Shown: piece after piece, positions 33,932-42,608 of the stretch
Numbering within the stretch: position 1 is the stretch's first letter
Layout: every line of letters starts with the position of its first letter
Source: Bradyrhizobium macuxiense
Lineage (GTDB): Bacteria; Pseudomonadota; Alphaproteobacteria; Rhizobiales; Xanthobacteraceae
NCBI RefSeq assembly: GCF_007993935.1
Contig: NZ_VITY01000021.1
Span: forward strand, 81,914 to 145,913
Direction of reading: 5' to 3'
Length of the DNA stretch: 64,000 nt
Notes under the pieces: generated by a model
The model's database searches: none
Told to the model about the DNA's origin: nothing
Seen by the model: the letters and a program-made list of their open reading frames with translations, nothing else
Position numbers and translations under genes: made by a program

Positions 33932-34612
33932 ATGAACGTGATTGTTTTCGCTTCGCGTAAGGGGGGCTCGGGAAAAAGTACCCTGGCTGCTCACCTCGCT
34001 GCGCAAGTGCACAAGGCGACGAAGCCCTGTCTGCTGATCGATGCCGATCCGCAGGGCTCGCTGACGCTCTGGCACAAGCTGCGCGGCACCAACGAGCCGG
34101 CGATCAAGACCGCGGTGAACTCGGTCAGCGGGATCATTGCGCAAGCCAAGCGCGACGGCATCGAGTGGGTGTTCATCGACACGCCGCCGAATCTGTCGGC
34201 CGTGGTCGACGACTCCATCAAGAACGCCACGATGGTGATCATTCCGGCGCGGCCCGGCGTGTTCGACGTCAACGCAGTGCAGGAAACCATTCAGACCTGT
34301 CGCTCGATGCGCAAGCCCTATGCCGTCGTGATCAACGGCGCGCCCGCGCAGCGTGACGGCGCCGAAAGCCGCATCGTCGCGATCGCGCGCGAAGCGCTGG
34401 CGAAATTCCGCGCACCGGTGTGGAGCGGCCAGATCACCAACCGCGCCGATCTTCTGATGGCGCTCGGCCAGGGTGAAGGCGCCCGCGAATATTACGCGGA
34501 AGGCCGCGCCGCGGCCGAGATCAATCGGCTGTGGGCCGCGATCGAACGTTCGATCAAGGCGATCCGCGGCACGGCGTCGGCGTCCGGCGCGATGCACAAG
34601 CAGGCGGCGTAA
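33932..34612 (+). CDS. ParA/MinD-family ATPase, orphan
   Basis: The 226-aa protein has the deviant Walker A KGGSGKST (residues 10-17) with its signature first lysine, LLIDADPQGSLTLW as A' motif and FIDTPPNLS as Walker B. Such ATPases bind DNA or membrane surfaces dynamically and position cargo such as plasmids, chromosomes or protein clusters. No parB gene is adjacent and the protein lacks an N-terminal HTH, so it is the small orphan type that positions protein cargo. GGAGG supports the ATG, and a strong terminator follows the stop. Confidence 0.85.
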   Translation: MNVIVFASRKGGSGKSTLAAHLAAQVHKATKPCLLIDADPQGSLTLWHKLRGTNEPAIKTAVNSVSGIIAQAKRDGIEWVFIDTPPNLSAVVDDSIKNATMVIIPARPGVFDVNAVQETIQTCRSMRKPYAVVINGAPAQRDGAESRIVAIAREALAKFRAPVWSGQITNRADLLMALGQGEGAREYYAEGRAAAEINRLWAAIERSIKAIRGTASASGAMHKQAA

Positions 34613-34640
34613 CAACGCCGCTTTGGTTCGAACTGGAAAG

Positions 34641-34666
34641 AACGCGCGGTACCCGCGCGTTTTTTA
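34641..34666 (+). terminator. rho-independent terminator of parA-like gene
   Basis: Nine-bp perfect stem AACGCGCGG / CCGCGCGTT with a three-base loop, followed directly by TTTTT. Confidence 0.85.
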
Positions 34667-34672
34667 TCGTGA

Positions 34673-34795
34673 GCGTCGTTGCGAGGAGCCAACGGGTCCG
34701 GACCTCTGGTCGTCCCCATGACAAACTCCGCGACGAAGCAATCCATGTCTCCGCCAGCGGTGGAATGGATTGCTTCGCTCCGCTTGCAATGACGG
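34673..34795. repeat. dispersed inverted repeat, family B copy 1 (diverged)
   Basis: One arm is GCGTCGTTGCGAGGAGCCAA plus GCGACGAAGCAATCCAT and the other ATGGATTGCTTCGCT with GCAATGACGG. Better-matched copies lie at 53891-53980 and 58272-58360. Confidence 0.7.
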
Positions 34796-34806
34796 AGCAG
34801 GTGGCG

Positions 34807-34953
34807 TTACGCCACCATCAGCAGATAGAACACGATCACCGGCGCCAGGGTCAGGATCACCGACCAGATGCCGACAGCCCATAGAATATCCTCGGTCGTG
34901 AAGCCCGGCGCGGTGCCCGGCCTCACGGCAATAAAACCATTCCTGGAAGTCAC
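34807..34953 (-). CDS. 48-aa single-helix membrane protein
   Basis: A GTG at 34953 opens a 48-codon frame with a polar start (TSRNGFIAVRPGTAPGFTTE) and one membrane helix (AVGIWSVILTLAPVIVFYLL). A second in-frame GTG at codon 10 has AGGAA upstream and is the alternative start. Amino-acid pattern and hydrophobicity are protein-like; confidence is moderate because there is no strong ribosome-binding site. Confidence 0.45.
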   Translation of the reverse strand: MTSRNGFIAVRPGTAPGFTTEDILWAVGIWSVILTLAPVIVFYLLMVA

Positions 34954-35100
34954 GACGCCCCCGCGTTGGTCTCGGCAATGCTGGGGGTGATACGCGAGCG
35001 GATTTAAGATCCCGGTCGGAATTTCGCTGGCATTTGTGCGCGGGGACTACTTCGGATTAACCACGGCATCGGCGGCAGCCCTCCGGCCGGAGGCTGAGCC

Positions 35101-35400
35101 TCAGTGCATTCCCGCATCGCGATCGCGGATCGCGCCGAGATGCTCGTTGATCCGGAACACGATCAGGATGAACTCGGCGATGATGCGCGAGAACACGATG
35201 CCGACGAAGACGCTGGCGATCGACGCAAGCAGCTGGATGAAGCCGACGAACGGGCTGATCGCCATCGCGGTGAGGCTCCACAGGATGCCGGAGATCCCGA
35301 ACAGCACGATGACCGCGATCACCAGCCAGTAGAACGTCTTGATGATCGTGGGCGTGATGAAGCGGTCCCACTGAAACAGATCCTGGAAATCGAACATCAT
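35101..35400 (-). CDS. DUF4282 membrane protein
   Basis: The 99-aa protein starts MMFDFQDLFQWDRFITPTII and has two long hydrophobic helices (WLVIAVIVLFGISGILWSL and LASIASVFVGIVFSRIIAEF) ending VFRINEHLGAIR, the DUF4282 pattern including the characteristic R-x-x-x-E near the second helix. GGGAG precedes ATG 35400. Function unknown. Confidence 0.75.
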   Translation of the reverse strand: MMFDFQDLFQWDRFITPTIIKTFYWLVIAVIVLFGISGILWSLTAMAISPFVGFIQLLASIASVFVGIVFSRIIAEFILIVFRINEHLGAIRDRDAGMH

Positions 35401-35718
35401 GGTTCTCCCGGCCAGCCGAAATATGATTCGCGTCTCGTTCATCCTACTGCGTCACCCCCGGCGTGATCACTTCGTCCCGGGAGCCTGCGGGGAGGCGTCC
35501 ATCGGGACGAGGCGTTTCGCCGGGCCAAATGGTGCGGGACGGCGCCAAAGCGCCTCCGCGACCTGTGGGATCGATACCGCAGGAGCCCAATCGGTCCCGC
35601 CAAAGCCTGGCCCCGGACCGGGCGCCGGCAGTCCAGGGGCGAGCTATGCGAGTGGGCCGGTTGTGATTGCTGCAAATAACGGCCACAATCGGGCTTCCCT
35701 CCGGCATATCCTCACCCA

Positions 35719-36183
35719 ATGACCACGCTGACCTTCGAAGACTTCAAGCCCGGCCGTTTCGGCACGTTCGGCCCGCGCCATGTTTCACGCGAGGAAATCC
35801 TCGCCTTTGCCGCCGAGTTCGACCCGCAGCCGATGCATCTCGACGAGGAGGCGGCGCAGAAATCCATGCTCCGCGGTCTGTCGGGCTCCGGCTGGCATCT
35901 CGGCTCGCTGATGATGCGGATGCTGTTCGACGGCTTCATCGGCCGCACCGCCTCGCTCGGCTCGCCCGGGGTCAACGAGATGCGCTGGGTGGCGCCGCTG
36001 CGTCCGGGCGACGATTTGACGCTGGACGTCGACGTGGTCGAGGCGCGTGTCTCGAAGAGCCGGCCGCAGACCGGCATCGTCACCTTCAAGGGCACGATCC
36101 GCAACGCGCGCGGCGAGATGCTGTGCGAGATGGAGTCGCCGATCATCGTCAGCCGCCGGGACGGCGCGGGTAAGCGAGCATGA
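35719..36183 (+). CDS. MaoC-like hotdog-fold dehydratase, copy 1
   Basis: The 154-aa protein is a single hotdog domain: FGPRHVSREEILAFAAEFDP, QPMHLDEEAA (the hydratase Asp/His region), SGSGWHLGSLMMRML and a final strand with VTFKGTIRNARGE. MaoC-type enzymes hydrate enoyl-CoA or related thioesters. A paralog starts 82 bp downstream, with a family C repeat between them, and the two may form a heterodimer or operate as an operon pair. Confidence 0.82.
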   Translation: MTTLTFEDFKPGRFGTFGPRHVSREEILAFAAEFDPQPMHLDEEAAQKSMLRGLSGSGWHLGSLMMRMLFDGFIGRTASLGSPGVNEMRWVAPLRPGDDLTLDVDVVEARVSKSRPQTGIVTFKGTIRNARGEMLCEMESPIIVSRRDGAGKRA

Positions 36184-36253
36184 TCCGGAAAAGTGCGAAG
36201 CGGTTTTCCCTCGCGACAAACGCGGAACGCGTTTGCGCGGAGATCATGCTCAG
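36178..36253. repeat. dispersed palindrome, family C copy 2
   Basis: GCATGATCCGGAAAAGTGCG, then CGGTTTTCC, then about 30 bases with CGCGGAACGCG, then GATCATGCTC. It starts inside the last codons of the first MaoC-like gene and fills the gap to the second. Confidence 0.75.
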
Positions 36254-36265
36254 GACATAGACCAG

Positions 36266-36748
36266 ATGCGTTTCTTTGAAGATATCGAGATCGGGGCGCG
36301 GCGCGAGTTCGGCTCCTTCACCTTCACCGCCGAGGACATCAAGCGCTTTGCCGCGCAGTTCGATCCGCAGCGCTTCCATCTCGACGAGGAGGCGGGGCGC
36401 AACTCGCTGTTCGGCGGGCTTGCCGCGTCTGGCTGGCATGTCGCCAGCGTCTGCATGAAGCTGCTGGTCGCCGACGGCAAGCGGCTCGCCGCGGAAGCCG
36501 CCGCGCGTGGTGAGAAGGTCGCGGTCTGGGGGCCCTCGCCGGGCTTCCGCGAGCTGCGCTGGATCCGCCCGGTGCTGGCGGGCGATACGATCAGCTTCAC
36601 CAACCAGGTCGAGACCAAGCGCACGTCCGAGAAGCGGCCCGAATGGGGCATCCTTCAGGCGCGCAACACCGGCGTCAATCAGCGCAATGAGGTGGTGTTC
36701 TCGTTCCTCGCGACCGCCTTCGTGCCGCGCCGGAATCCCGGTTCCTGA
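36266..36748 (+). CDS. MaoC-like hotdog-fold dehydratase, copy 2
   Basis: The 160-aa protein has FTFTAEDIKRFAAQFDPQRF, HLDEEAGRNSLFGGLAASGW and a C-terminal strand EWGILQARNTGVNQRNE, the same hotdog layout as its upstream neighbour. It has an insert before the GPSPGFRELRW stretch. The start at 36266 is chosen because upstream in-frame codons derive from the repeat. The pair suggests a role in acyl-CoA metabolism. Confidence 0.82.
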   Translation: MRFFEDIEIGARREFGSFTFTAEDIKRFAAQFDPQRFHLDEEAGRNSLFGGLAASGWHVASVCMKLLVADGKRLAAEAAARGEKVAVWGPSPGFRELRWIRPVLAGDTISFTNQVETKRTSEKRPEWGILQARNTGVNQRNEVVFSFLATAFVPRRNPGS

Positions 36749-36919
36749 TGTTGCCCGCACGCCTCTGATGTTGCACGGACGCCATGGTGGCAGACTAAGT
36801 CTGCCGCCGACGCAGTTGTGCGTTGCGTGGAACTCATTTTTTGCTAACGCATTTTGAACCTTTGTCCCTGCCTTATGTTTGAGGGCACGGACATCCGGGC
36901 AAGCACCACTGGGGATACC

Positions 36920-37063
36920 ATGGCAGATCGCAGCGCGCTGAAACTCGTCGGAATTATCTTCGCGACGGTAACGGTTGTCGTGATGCTGGCGACCGGTATG
37001 GTGGTGAAGGGTTTTGCCGACGGCAATTATTCCTTCGAGACCACCGCGAGCATCGATCGCTGA
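36920..37063 (+). CDS. 47-aa single-helix membrane protein
   Basis: ATG at 36920 with GGGGA six bases upstream gives ADRSALKLVG and one hydrophobic helix (IIFATVTVVVMLATGMVV), then a short polar tail. No function known. Confidence 0.55.
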   Translation: MADRSALKLVGIIFATVTVVVMLATGMVVKGFADGNYSFETTASIDR

Positions 37064-37175
37064 TCGACCGTCTGTAACTCCGGGCGCTGCTGGCAGCGCC
37101 AACTGCGCGCAGTTGCGCCTTTCAATGTGACCCCTCGGCAGGCTGCGTCACACTTCTTCCAGAAGCTTCTTGGTT

Positions 37176-37246
37176 GGGCATCATCTTTTCGGAAGACCGC
37201 TTCGCACTTTGCGGCAACGCGGCCCTTCGGGCTTGGGCATGCTCTA
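37176..37246. repeat. dispersed palindrome, family C copy 3 (inverted)
   Basis: GGGCATCATCTTTTCGGAAG and GACCGCTTCGCACTTT, ending GGGCATGCTCT, the reverse of the other two copies with more changes. It ends at the stop of the 45-aa gene. Confidence 0.6.
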
Positions 37247-37381
37247 GCGATTCCAGATCAGCACCATGACGACGGTCGCGGCCGCCAGGATGCCGATGAA
37301 CCGGATCATGATCGTGCCGATGCCCTGCTGCGGCTGGCGCAGCGGTATGGGATCGGCGTTATCCGGCCGGACGCTCTGCAT
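37244..37381 (-). CDS. 45-aa single-helix membrane protein
   Basis: The complement ATG at 37381 has GGAG seven bases upstream. The product has a polar start (QSVRPDNADPIPLRQPQQG) and one helix (MIRFIGILAAATVVMVLIW) with a basic end. Function unknown. Confidence 0.55.
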   Translation of the reverse strand: MQSVRPDNADPIPLRQPQQGIGTIMIRFIGILAAATVVMVLIWNR

Positions 37382-37550
37382 GAATTCTCTCCAAATGGAT
37401 GCCGCGCCAGGCGCGGTCCGGACACGAATTCCGGATTGGACGCGGGCTCGGCACCGAAAGTTCAAATCGGCTTCTGCAAGAATTGACGCCGCGGAGTTTA
37501 CACCGCGCTGAATAACGAAACGTTCCGCGTTGAATCCGCCACGCAAAACG

Positions 37551-37585
37551 AAACCGCCGCCTTCCGGTCGGGAGGCGGCGGCGCC
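37551..37585 (-). terminator. rho-independent terminator
   Basis: CCGCCGCCT and AGGCGGCGG arms with a short loop and a T-rich end on the minus strand, just after the stop of the 139-aa coiled-coil protein gene. Confidence 0.7.
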
Positions 37586-37607
37586 GGCTTTTTGAATTGA
37601 TCAGGTA

Positions 37608-38027
37608 TCAGCTGTTGCGCAGGCCGTCGGCGGCGCGCTTCCACTGCGAGACGTTGTCGGCGATCATCCGCGTCGACTTCATCGCGGCCTGGCTGAGCTG
37701 GGCATAGCCGGAGATCTCGCGCTGGACGCGCTGGCCCTCGGCATGCAGCAGGTCGCGCAGGCTCTCGAGCTCGCCGATCAGCTTCTCGATCTCGGCCAGC
37801 GAGGTGCCGGCGACACGCTGGATCAGCGAGTTGACGTTGCTGACGGTGGCGTCGGTGTTGGTGTCGGTCGGCGCGGTCTCCGGGCTCGCCACCGGCCGGC
37901 GCAGATAGGCAATATCGTTGCGCACGAAATCGCGGATGCCGGCTTCGACTTCCGAGACCGCAGCGAGGTTGGTGTCGACCTCGGACGTCGCCTCTGTGGC
38001 TTCCTCGGTACGGTTGGTGGCGTTCAT
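37608..38027 (-). CDS. soluble helical protein, coiled-coil-like
   Basis: The 139-aa protein has an acidic start (NATNRTEEATEATSEVDTNL) and a long helical part (SLIQRVAGTSLAEIEKLIGE, LESLRDLLHAEGQRVQREI, AAMKSTRMIADNVSQWKRAA) with heptad-like spacing. No membrane segment or known domain. GGGGAAA precedes the ATG and a terminator follows the stop. Confidence 0.65.
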   Translation of the reverse strand: MNATNRTEEATEATSEVDTNLAAVSEVEAGIRDFVRNDIAYLRRPVASPETAPTDTNTDATVSNVNSLIQRVAGTSLAEIEKLIGELESLRDLLHAEGQRVQREISGYAQLSQAAMKSTRMIADNVSQWKRAADGLRNS

Positions 38028-38181
38028 CGGCTTTCCCCTGGTTCGCAATAGCGAAGCGCGGCTTGTCCCCCGCACGACGAATTGATGAAGTTACGGACCT
38101 ATCAGTGCCGCCGAATTTGACCGCATCTGGGCCAAGTTGGGGCAATGCCTGATCATTAGCGCGACAGGGCTAACAGATCGT

Positions 38182-39150
38182 TCACCATGAGTGCTTGTAG
38201 CCGGCGCCGATGCTCTTGTTGATCGTGCCCTGGGGGGTCTCGCCGACCGAGCCCGAGACGGTGACGCCGTCGAACAGCTTCTGCTCGGCGCCGATCCGGC
38301 GCAGCCACCGGTCGTCGGAGGTCGACGACAGCGTCTGGCCTGCGGTGATGCTGGTGCCGGTGTCGGTAACGGACAGTCGGGCTGACTGATCGGTGTCGTA
38401 GCTGTGCGAGGGGGTGCCGATGATGCCGGGCACCGGGACCACGCCCTGCTGGATCAAATTATAGCCGCCCTGCAGCGTCAGCGAATATTGCTCCGACAGC
38501 GGGACCGACTTGCTCAGGGAGGTGCCGACCTTGCTCTGGTCGGCGCCGGGATCGACCCGCGCCTCGACCGAGGTCTTGTCCCAGATCGACGCCACGCCGG
38601 GCGCGGACATCGAGGCCCAGGCCGAACCGCCGGATTGCGGCAGGCTGCCGCCATTGGCGAGCCGCTCCGACAATTGCTCCGAGGTCGTCGTCGCCCCCGG
38701 TTTGGCGACTGTCATGTCGGCGCCGACGCGGGTGTCTAGGAACGGCGAGATCGACTGCTTGACCGATACGGCCGACGAGCCGTTGGCGTTGTTGTTGGTG
38801 GTCCAGGACGGATCGTTGCCGGCGACGCTGCCGCGCTTGGCGGCGCTCCTCGGCGCCAACGTGGGCAGGCTGGTGGAATCGGTGTCGAGCTGGCTCCAGT
38901 CGAGCTTGCTCTGGTCGATGTCCTTCAGGATGTCGGCGTCATTGCAGTCCGCCGCCGGCGGCGCCTCGCCGGCTTCGGCCTCGGCGCTGTCGGCCGGGGT
39001 GTCCTTTGCGGGGTCTTTCGCAGTCTCCTGGACGGCGGGAGCGATCTGCCATGGTGAGCTCTGGGCGCCGGCCGAAAACGTGATCGCCACGCTGAAGCCG
39101 GCCGCCAGCACCGGCAGCCTCGCCCAGCCAAATCGCAATGTGGAAGTCAT
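38182..39150 (-). CDS. exported protein, outer-membrane barrel-like
   Basis: The 322-aa protein has a signal peptide (residues about 1-30) and a proline/alanine-rich acidic stretch, then a long Ser/Thr/Gly-rich beta-pattern with alternating strands (AVSVKQSISPFLDTRVGADM, SVEARVDPGADQSKVG, QYSLTLQGGYNLIQ, ARLSVTDTGTSITAGQTL). It ends in an aromatic residue (GAGYKHSW), as outer-membrane beta-barrels usually do. The ATG at 39150 is chosen because the signal peptide begins there. Identity unknown. Confidence 0.65.
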   Translation of the reverse strand: MTSTLRFGWARLPVLAAGFSVAITFSAGAQSSPWQIAPAVQETAKDPAKDTPADSAEAEAGEAPPAADCNDADILKDIDQSKLDWSQLDTDSTSLPTLAPRSAAKRGSVAGNDPSWTTNNNANGSSAVSVKQSISPFLDTRVGADMTVAKPGATTTSEQLSERLANGGSLPQSGGSAWASMSAPGVASIWDKTSVEARVDPGADQSKVGTSLSKSVPLSEQYSLTLQGGYNLIQQGVVPVPGIIGTPSHSYDTDQSARLSVTDTGTSITAGQTLSSTSDDRWLRRIGAEQKLFDGVTVSGSVGETPQGTINKSIGAGYKHSW

Positions 39151-39386
39151 TCCCAGCCCGCAAATTCCAAAGCGGCAGCACGCATTTGCCGTGGCGCAAA
39201 ATTGCGGCAACGGCATCGCGAAAGCAAGTGATAGACGCGTGATCGTCATGTCCAGGACGGGCGCGCGCTCGCGCATCACGCCGCCCGGGCGCGGCCGTTC
39301 GGGGCTGGCAAAACTGGCCGCGCTGCCGGGGCACCTTGACGAAGGCGCGGCCCCGGACATGACGAAGGCGTGAAATCAGGAAGCCG

Positions 39387-39821
39387 TCAGACCGCGATGC
39401 GCGGCAGATGGATCGGGTAGCCGACGGTTTGCTCGACCAGGTCGAAGCTATCGACCAGCACGCGGAAGCTCGTGAGCTTGCCGGCCCTGAACTGCGCGAA
39501 ATGCGCGATCCTGAGCGAGATCGGCTTGTTGGAGTCGAGCGCCGTCAGCGAGTAGCGCAGCATCGAGGCCGCGGAATCCACGCCAAGCATGATGGACTCC
39601 CGGTCGAAGCGGTGCACCCGCAGGTTCTCGCCGATCTGCCGGATCACCTCGAGCACGGCGGCCTTGCCGCGGCGCGAGCCGAAGAAGGAAAACAGGTCGA
39701 TCGGTCCGTAGATGGCCCATTCGACCTCGTCATCGAGCATGAGCTCGATGTCTGCAAGCTGGCGTTCATTGATCGCGCGATGCAACGCGCGCGAAAAACG
39801 CCAGAGGCTATGCTCTGTCAT
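39387..39821 (-). CDS. NTF2/SnoaL-like protein
   Basis: The 144-aa protein has the cone-fold pattern AINERQLADIELMLDDEVEW, FGSRRGKAAVLEVIRQIGE and ISLRIAHFAQFRAGKLTSF. No signal peptide. A related protein is encoded at 40409. Polyketide cyclase-like or ketosteroid isomerase-like function is possible but unproven. Confidence 0.75.
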   Translation of the reverse strand: MTEHSLWRFSRALHRAINERQLADIELMLDDEVEWAIYGPIDLFSFFGSRRGKAAVLEVIRQIGENLRVHRFDRESIMLGVDSAASMLRYSLTALDSNKPISLRIAHFAQFRAGKLTSFRVLVDSFDLVEQTVGYPIHLPRIAV

Positions 39822-40022
39822 TTGTGGTCTCGTCCTGAAACTGGATTTTCAAAGCAAACGAATGGCAGGCGGTCAGCGCCGACGCCTTGCCAGGTTGCTG
39901 CACATCGCTATTGCCGGCTCAAATAGTGCGGAACGGCCAAAACGCAAATGACTTTTTTGCAATGCACAATTGCGCCGGATTTGACCGGAATGTGACGCTC
40001 GAAAGCGCTCCGGTCACACAAT

Positions 40023-40283
40023 TCAGCGGTCGCGCTGCCGCACCGGCTGCCGTTCGATCACGATCTCGGCGTCGCGGATCGCCACCACGGCGAACAGCAG
40101 CGCACCGCCGATGCCGCCGATCGCGGCGCCGAGCGGCATGAAGGTGAAGAACACCAGCGTTCCGCTGTCGAGACCCGAGGTTCTGGCCATTCCGATCCAG
40201 GTGAGCCCGGCTCCGATGCCGAGAGCGGCGCCGCCGAGGGCGCCCAGTGCAAGACCAAGCACAGCGAGCAATGCGATTTTCAT
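40023..40283 (-). CDS. small membrane protein, two helices
   Basis: 86 aa: helix 1 (IALLAVLGLALGALGGAALG), a Gly-rich turn, helix 2 (FFTFMPLGAAIGGIGGALLF) and a short charged tail (RDAEIVIERQPVRQRDR). Gly-zipper-like spacing suggests helix packing. Function unknown. Confidence 0.6.
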   Translation of the reverse strand: MKIALLAVLGLALGALGGAALGIGAGLTWIGMARTSGLDSGTLVFFTFMPLGAAIGGIGGALLFAVVAIRDAEIVIERQPVRQRDR

Positions 40284-40408
40284 GGTGATTTCAGCCCCGA
40301 CCGCAACAAGCCCAGTGATAGGTCAGCGGCAGGCCTTCGAGGTTCAACGCAGTCGTCGCGAATTTGCCGGGCGGGGCGCCGGAATGCATGGCCGCAGTTT
40401 CGCCGAAG

Positions 40409-40852
40409 CTAGTCTGCGTTCTGCCCGGTCAGCGCTGCCGCGACGTCACGCTCCAGCACCTGCTGGACGAGGTCGAATGTGTCGATGATCTCGCGGATCT
40501 CGGTGATCTTGCCGTCGTGCAGCGTATAGAACACCGCGACGTCGAACTGCACCACGCGGGCATTGGTGCGCTTGCGGAAGAACACGCGGAGCTGCGCCGC
40601 GACCTTGTCGCCTTCGGCCACCACGATCGGCGCTTCATAGCGCATGTCGGAATAGCGCTCGTGGATCGTGGTCCACATCTGGCGCAGCGCGGCCTTGCCG
40701 CGGTGCTGGCCCATATGCGGGAGGATGTCGACCGGGGCGTTGGCAAGGAACGCGACATCGTCGCTGCAGCGGTCGAGCGCGCCCTCGATGCCGCCGGCGT
40801 AATAGACATCGAGGAAGTTCAAGACGCGTTGCCGGTTCGAATCCTCGCCCAT
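40409..40852 (-). CDS. NTF2/SnoaL-like protein
   Basis: The protein (147 aa from 40852) has QRVLNFLDVYYAGGIEGALD, HMGQHRGKAALRQMWTTIHE and ARVVQFDVAVFYTLHDGKIT, an NTF2-like fold resembling the protein at 39387. GGAG lies seven bases before ATG 40852; an ATG at 40873 is an alternative. Ligand and reaction unknown. Confidence 0.75.
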   Translation of the reverse strand: MGEDSNRQRVLNFLDVYYAGGIEGALDRCSDDVAFLANAPVDILPHMGQHRGKAALRQMWTTIHERYSDMRYEAPIVVAEGDKVAAQLRVFFRKRTNARVVQFDVAVFYTLHDGKITEIREIIDTFDLVQQVLERDVAAALTGQNAD

Positions 40853-41329
40853 GATCGACTCCGCCGGTTCCATCCGACTCGCCTTTGATCTGCCTTCGCC
40901 CACATTCTGAGCCGAAGCGCGTTCCACAATCAAACACATGTTTGACGCGCGAAATGCGATTAGGTTCGGCAACCACCGCGTGCATTGTGGCACAAATTGC
41001 GCAGGGAGTGCCGGGCGCCGCCGCTCCGACCGCGTCTCGAAGACGTGAAGCGCGCGGCGGCAGGTGACCTCGAATTAATGAAACCTCCGCGCGGACCCCC
41101 GGTTGGACTCGCACGGGCGACGCATCCGCGACCAGGAGTTCCTGATGAGAAACACCGTGCCGCTTGCTGTCGCCGTCATGCCGGTTGCCTCCAAATAGCC
41201 GATCAAGAGCGCGCGCCGCGCGACGGTGAGCCGGCGCTGGCGCCGGTCGAGGCCTTGAGCTCCTCCGGGGCCGGCCGGTGAGATCGCGCCGGCTCGCTGT
41301 CGCGGTGCCCTAATCCGCCGGCGCGGCCT
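40853..41329. other. gene-free stretch
   Basis: No coding frame with start and protein-like composition is seen in these 477 bases. A short direct repeat (CGCcGGCGCGGCCTT / CGCtGGCGCGGCCTT) lies at the end of the neighbouring gene around 41310-41352. Confidence 0.4.
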
Positions 41330-42151
41330 TTAATTCGCTGGCGCGGCCTTGCCGGTCACGAGGTCGATGATGAACCGCTTCTTCCGCTCCGAGCCCTCCG
41401 GCACAAAGGCCTCGCCGGCCTGGAGGTCGTAATAGAGCTCCTTCGACTTCGGAAAGCCCTCGCCGCAGGCGGTGCGGATGATCTCGTCGTCGGCGTAGTC
41501 GACATCGACCGCAACCGTGTTGCGGCGCGGGCCGGCGGCGAGGTTGGAGAGACCGAAATATTTCGGCCCTTCGTTGCACGTCACGACATTGGCGCCATAG
41601 GCGCTGACCGCATCCTCGGCCCGGAGCAGGAAGTCCGGCGTGATCTCGATCCGCTTGCCGGGCTTGCTGGAAAACTCCATCCGCGCCACCGCGCTCTCGA
41701 CGATGCCCTGGCCCATGTGGCCGACCGTGCAGATCAGCACATCCTGCTGCGTGTCCTTGGCCACAACGATGCAGTCGTGGCCTTGCGCGCCGGGCAGGAA
41801 GCGCAAGAAACGGGTGGCCTTGCCGTCCTGCTCGAACAGCGCGACGCCGCCGAAATCGGTCGCATGCGGCTCGCACTCGCTTTCATAGTTCACGACCAGC
41901 AGCGCGCTGCTCGCGGCGAGGAAGCGTCCGGCGTAATGCTCCGTAGTCAGTTTGACATCGCACGCCCGACCGCCGGGATAGGATTTCGCCCGCGTGCAGG
42001 TCGATCCCTTGATGTTGGCGCTCGCGCAGAATGTCGCGAGCAGCGCGTGGTCGCTGTCCTCTGCGCGGGCAGGGCTCATGATGAACAGCACGCCAAGTGC
42101 GGGCGCGAGAACGGCCGAGAGGAGGGCAATAGCAATCGTTAATGTCCGCAT
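41330..42151 (-). CDS. exported protein of unknown family
   Basis: The 273-aa protein has a signal peptide ending SPARA and a mature part with several Cys (TFCASANIKGSTCTRAK, ACDVKL, ECEPHATDFG, VTCNEG, RTACGEG). It has the look of a stand-alone exported bacterial domain with beta structure. No family is recognised. The ATG at 42151 starts the signal peptide; the longer frame is not used. Confidence 0.65.
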   Translation of the reverse strand: MRTLTIAIALLSAVLAPALGVLFIMSPARAEDSDHALLATFCASANIKGSTCTRAKSYPGGRACDVKLTTEHYAGRFLAASSALLVVNYESECEPHATDFGGVALFEQDGKATRFLRFLPGAQGHDCIVVAKDTQQDVLICTVGHMGQGIVESAVARMEFSSKPGKRIEITPDFLLRAEDAVSAYGANVVTCNEGPKYFGLSNLAAGPRRNTVAVDVDYADDEIIRTACGEGFPKSKELYYDLQAGEAFVPEGSERKKRFIIDLVTGKAAPAN

Positions 42152-42291
42152 GATCTTCAAAACACTGTCCGCAATGCGGCGGCATTTAGAGCATGATCGA
42201 GACGCGTGCGCAGCGCATTTCTGCGGCGAAGCGGCGGGAACCGGCAGGGTGGCTTGGCCGTTGACGCCAGACAATTCCATTGGAGCTCATC

Positions 42292-42528
42292 ATGAAATCG
42301 ATTCTTGTCGCATCCATTCTTGCCGTCAGTGCGTTTGCCGCAACTTCGCCCGCCGACGCCAAGGGCTGCATCAAGGGCGCGGTCGTCGGCGGTGTCGCCG
42401 GCCACTATGCCGGCCATCACGGCATGCTCGGCGCCGCCGCCGGATGCCTCTACGGCCGCCATCACGCCAAGGAGCAGGAACGTCAGCGCCAGCAGCAGGC
42501 GCAGCCCTCGCAGCAGGAGAAGCTGTAA
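42292..42528 (+). CDS. small exported Gly-zipper protein
   Basis: 78 aa with signal peptide (ending PADAK), a Gly-rich hydrophobic segment (GAVVGGVAGHYAGHHGMLGA) and a Gln-rich tail (QERQRQQQAQPSQQ). GGAG lies seven bases before the ATG. The glycine zipper suggests membrane association. Confidence 0.65.
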   Translation: MKSILVASILAVSAFAATSPADAKGCIKGAVVGGVAGHYAGHHGMLGAAAGCLYGRHHAKEQERQRQQQAQPSQQEKL

Positions 42529-42559
42529 GGTCCAGCCTGTCGTGAAGTCACGTTTCCGG

Positions 42560-42590
42560 AACGCCGCCCGCGGGGGCGGCGTTGTCTTGT
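42560..42590 (+). terminator. rho-independent terminator-like hairpin
   Basis: AACGCCGCC and GGCGGCGTT arms with a 6-base loop, then GTCTTGTT, 31 bases after the stop of the Gly-zipper protein gene. Confidence 0.65.
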
Positions 42591-42608
42591 TACGTAACGG
42601 AGACGATG

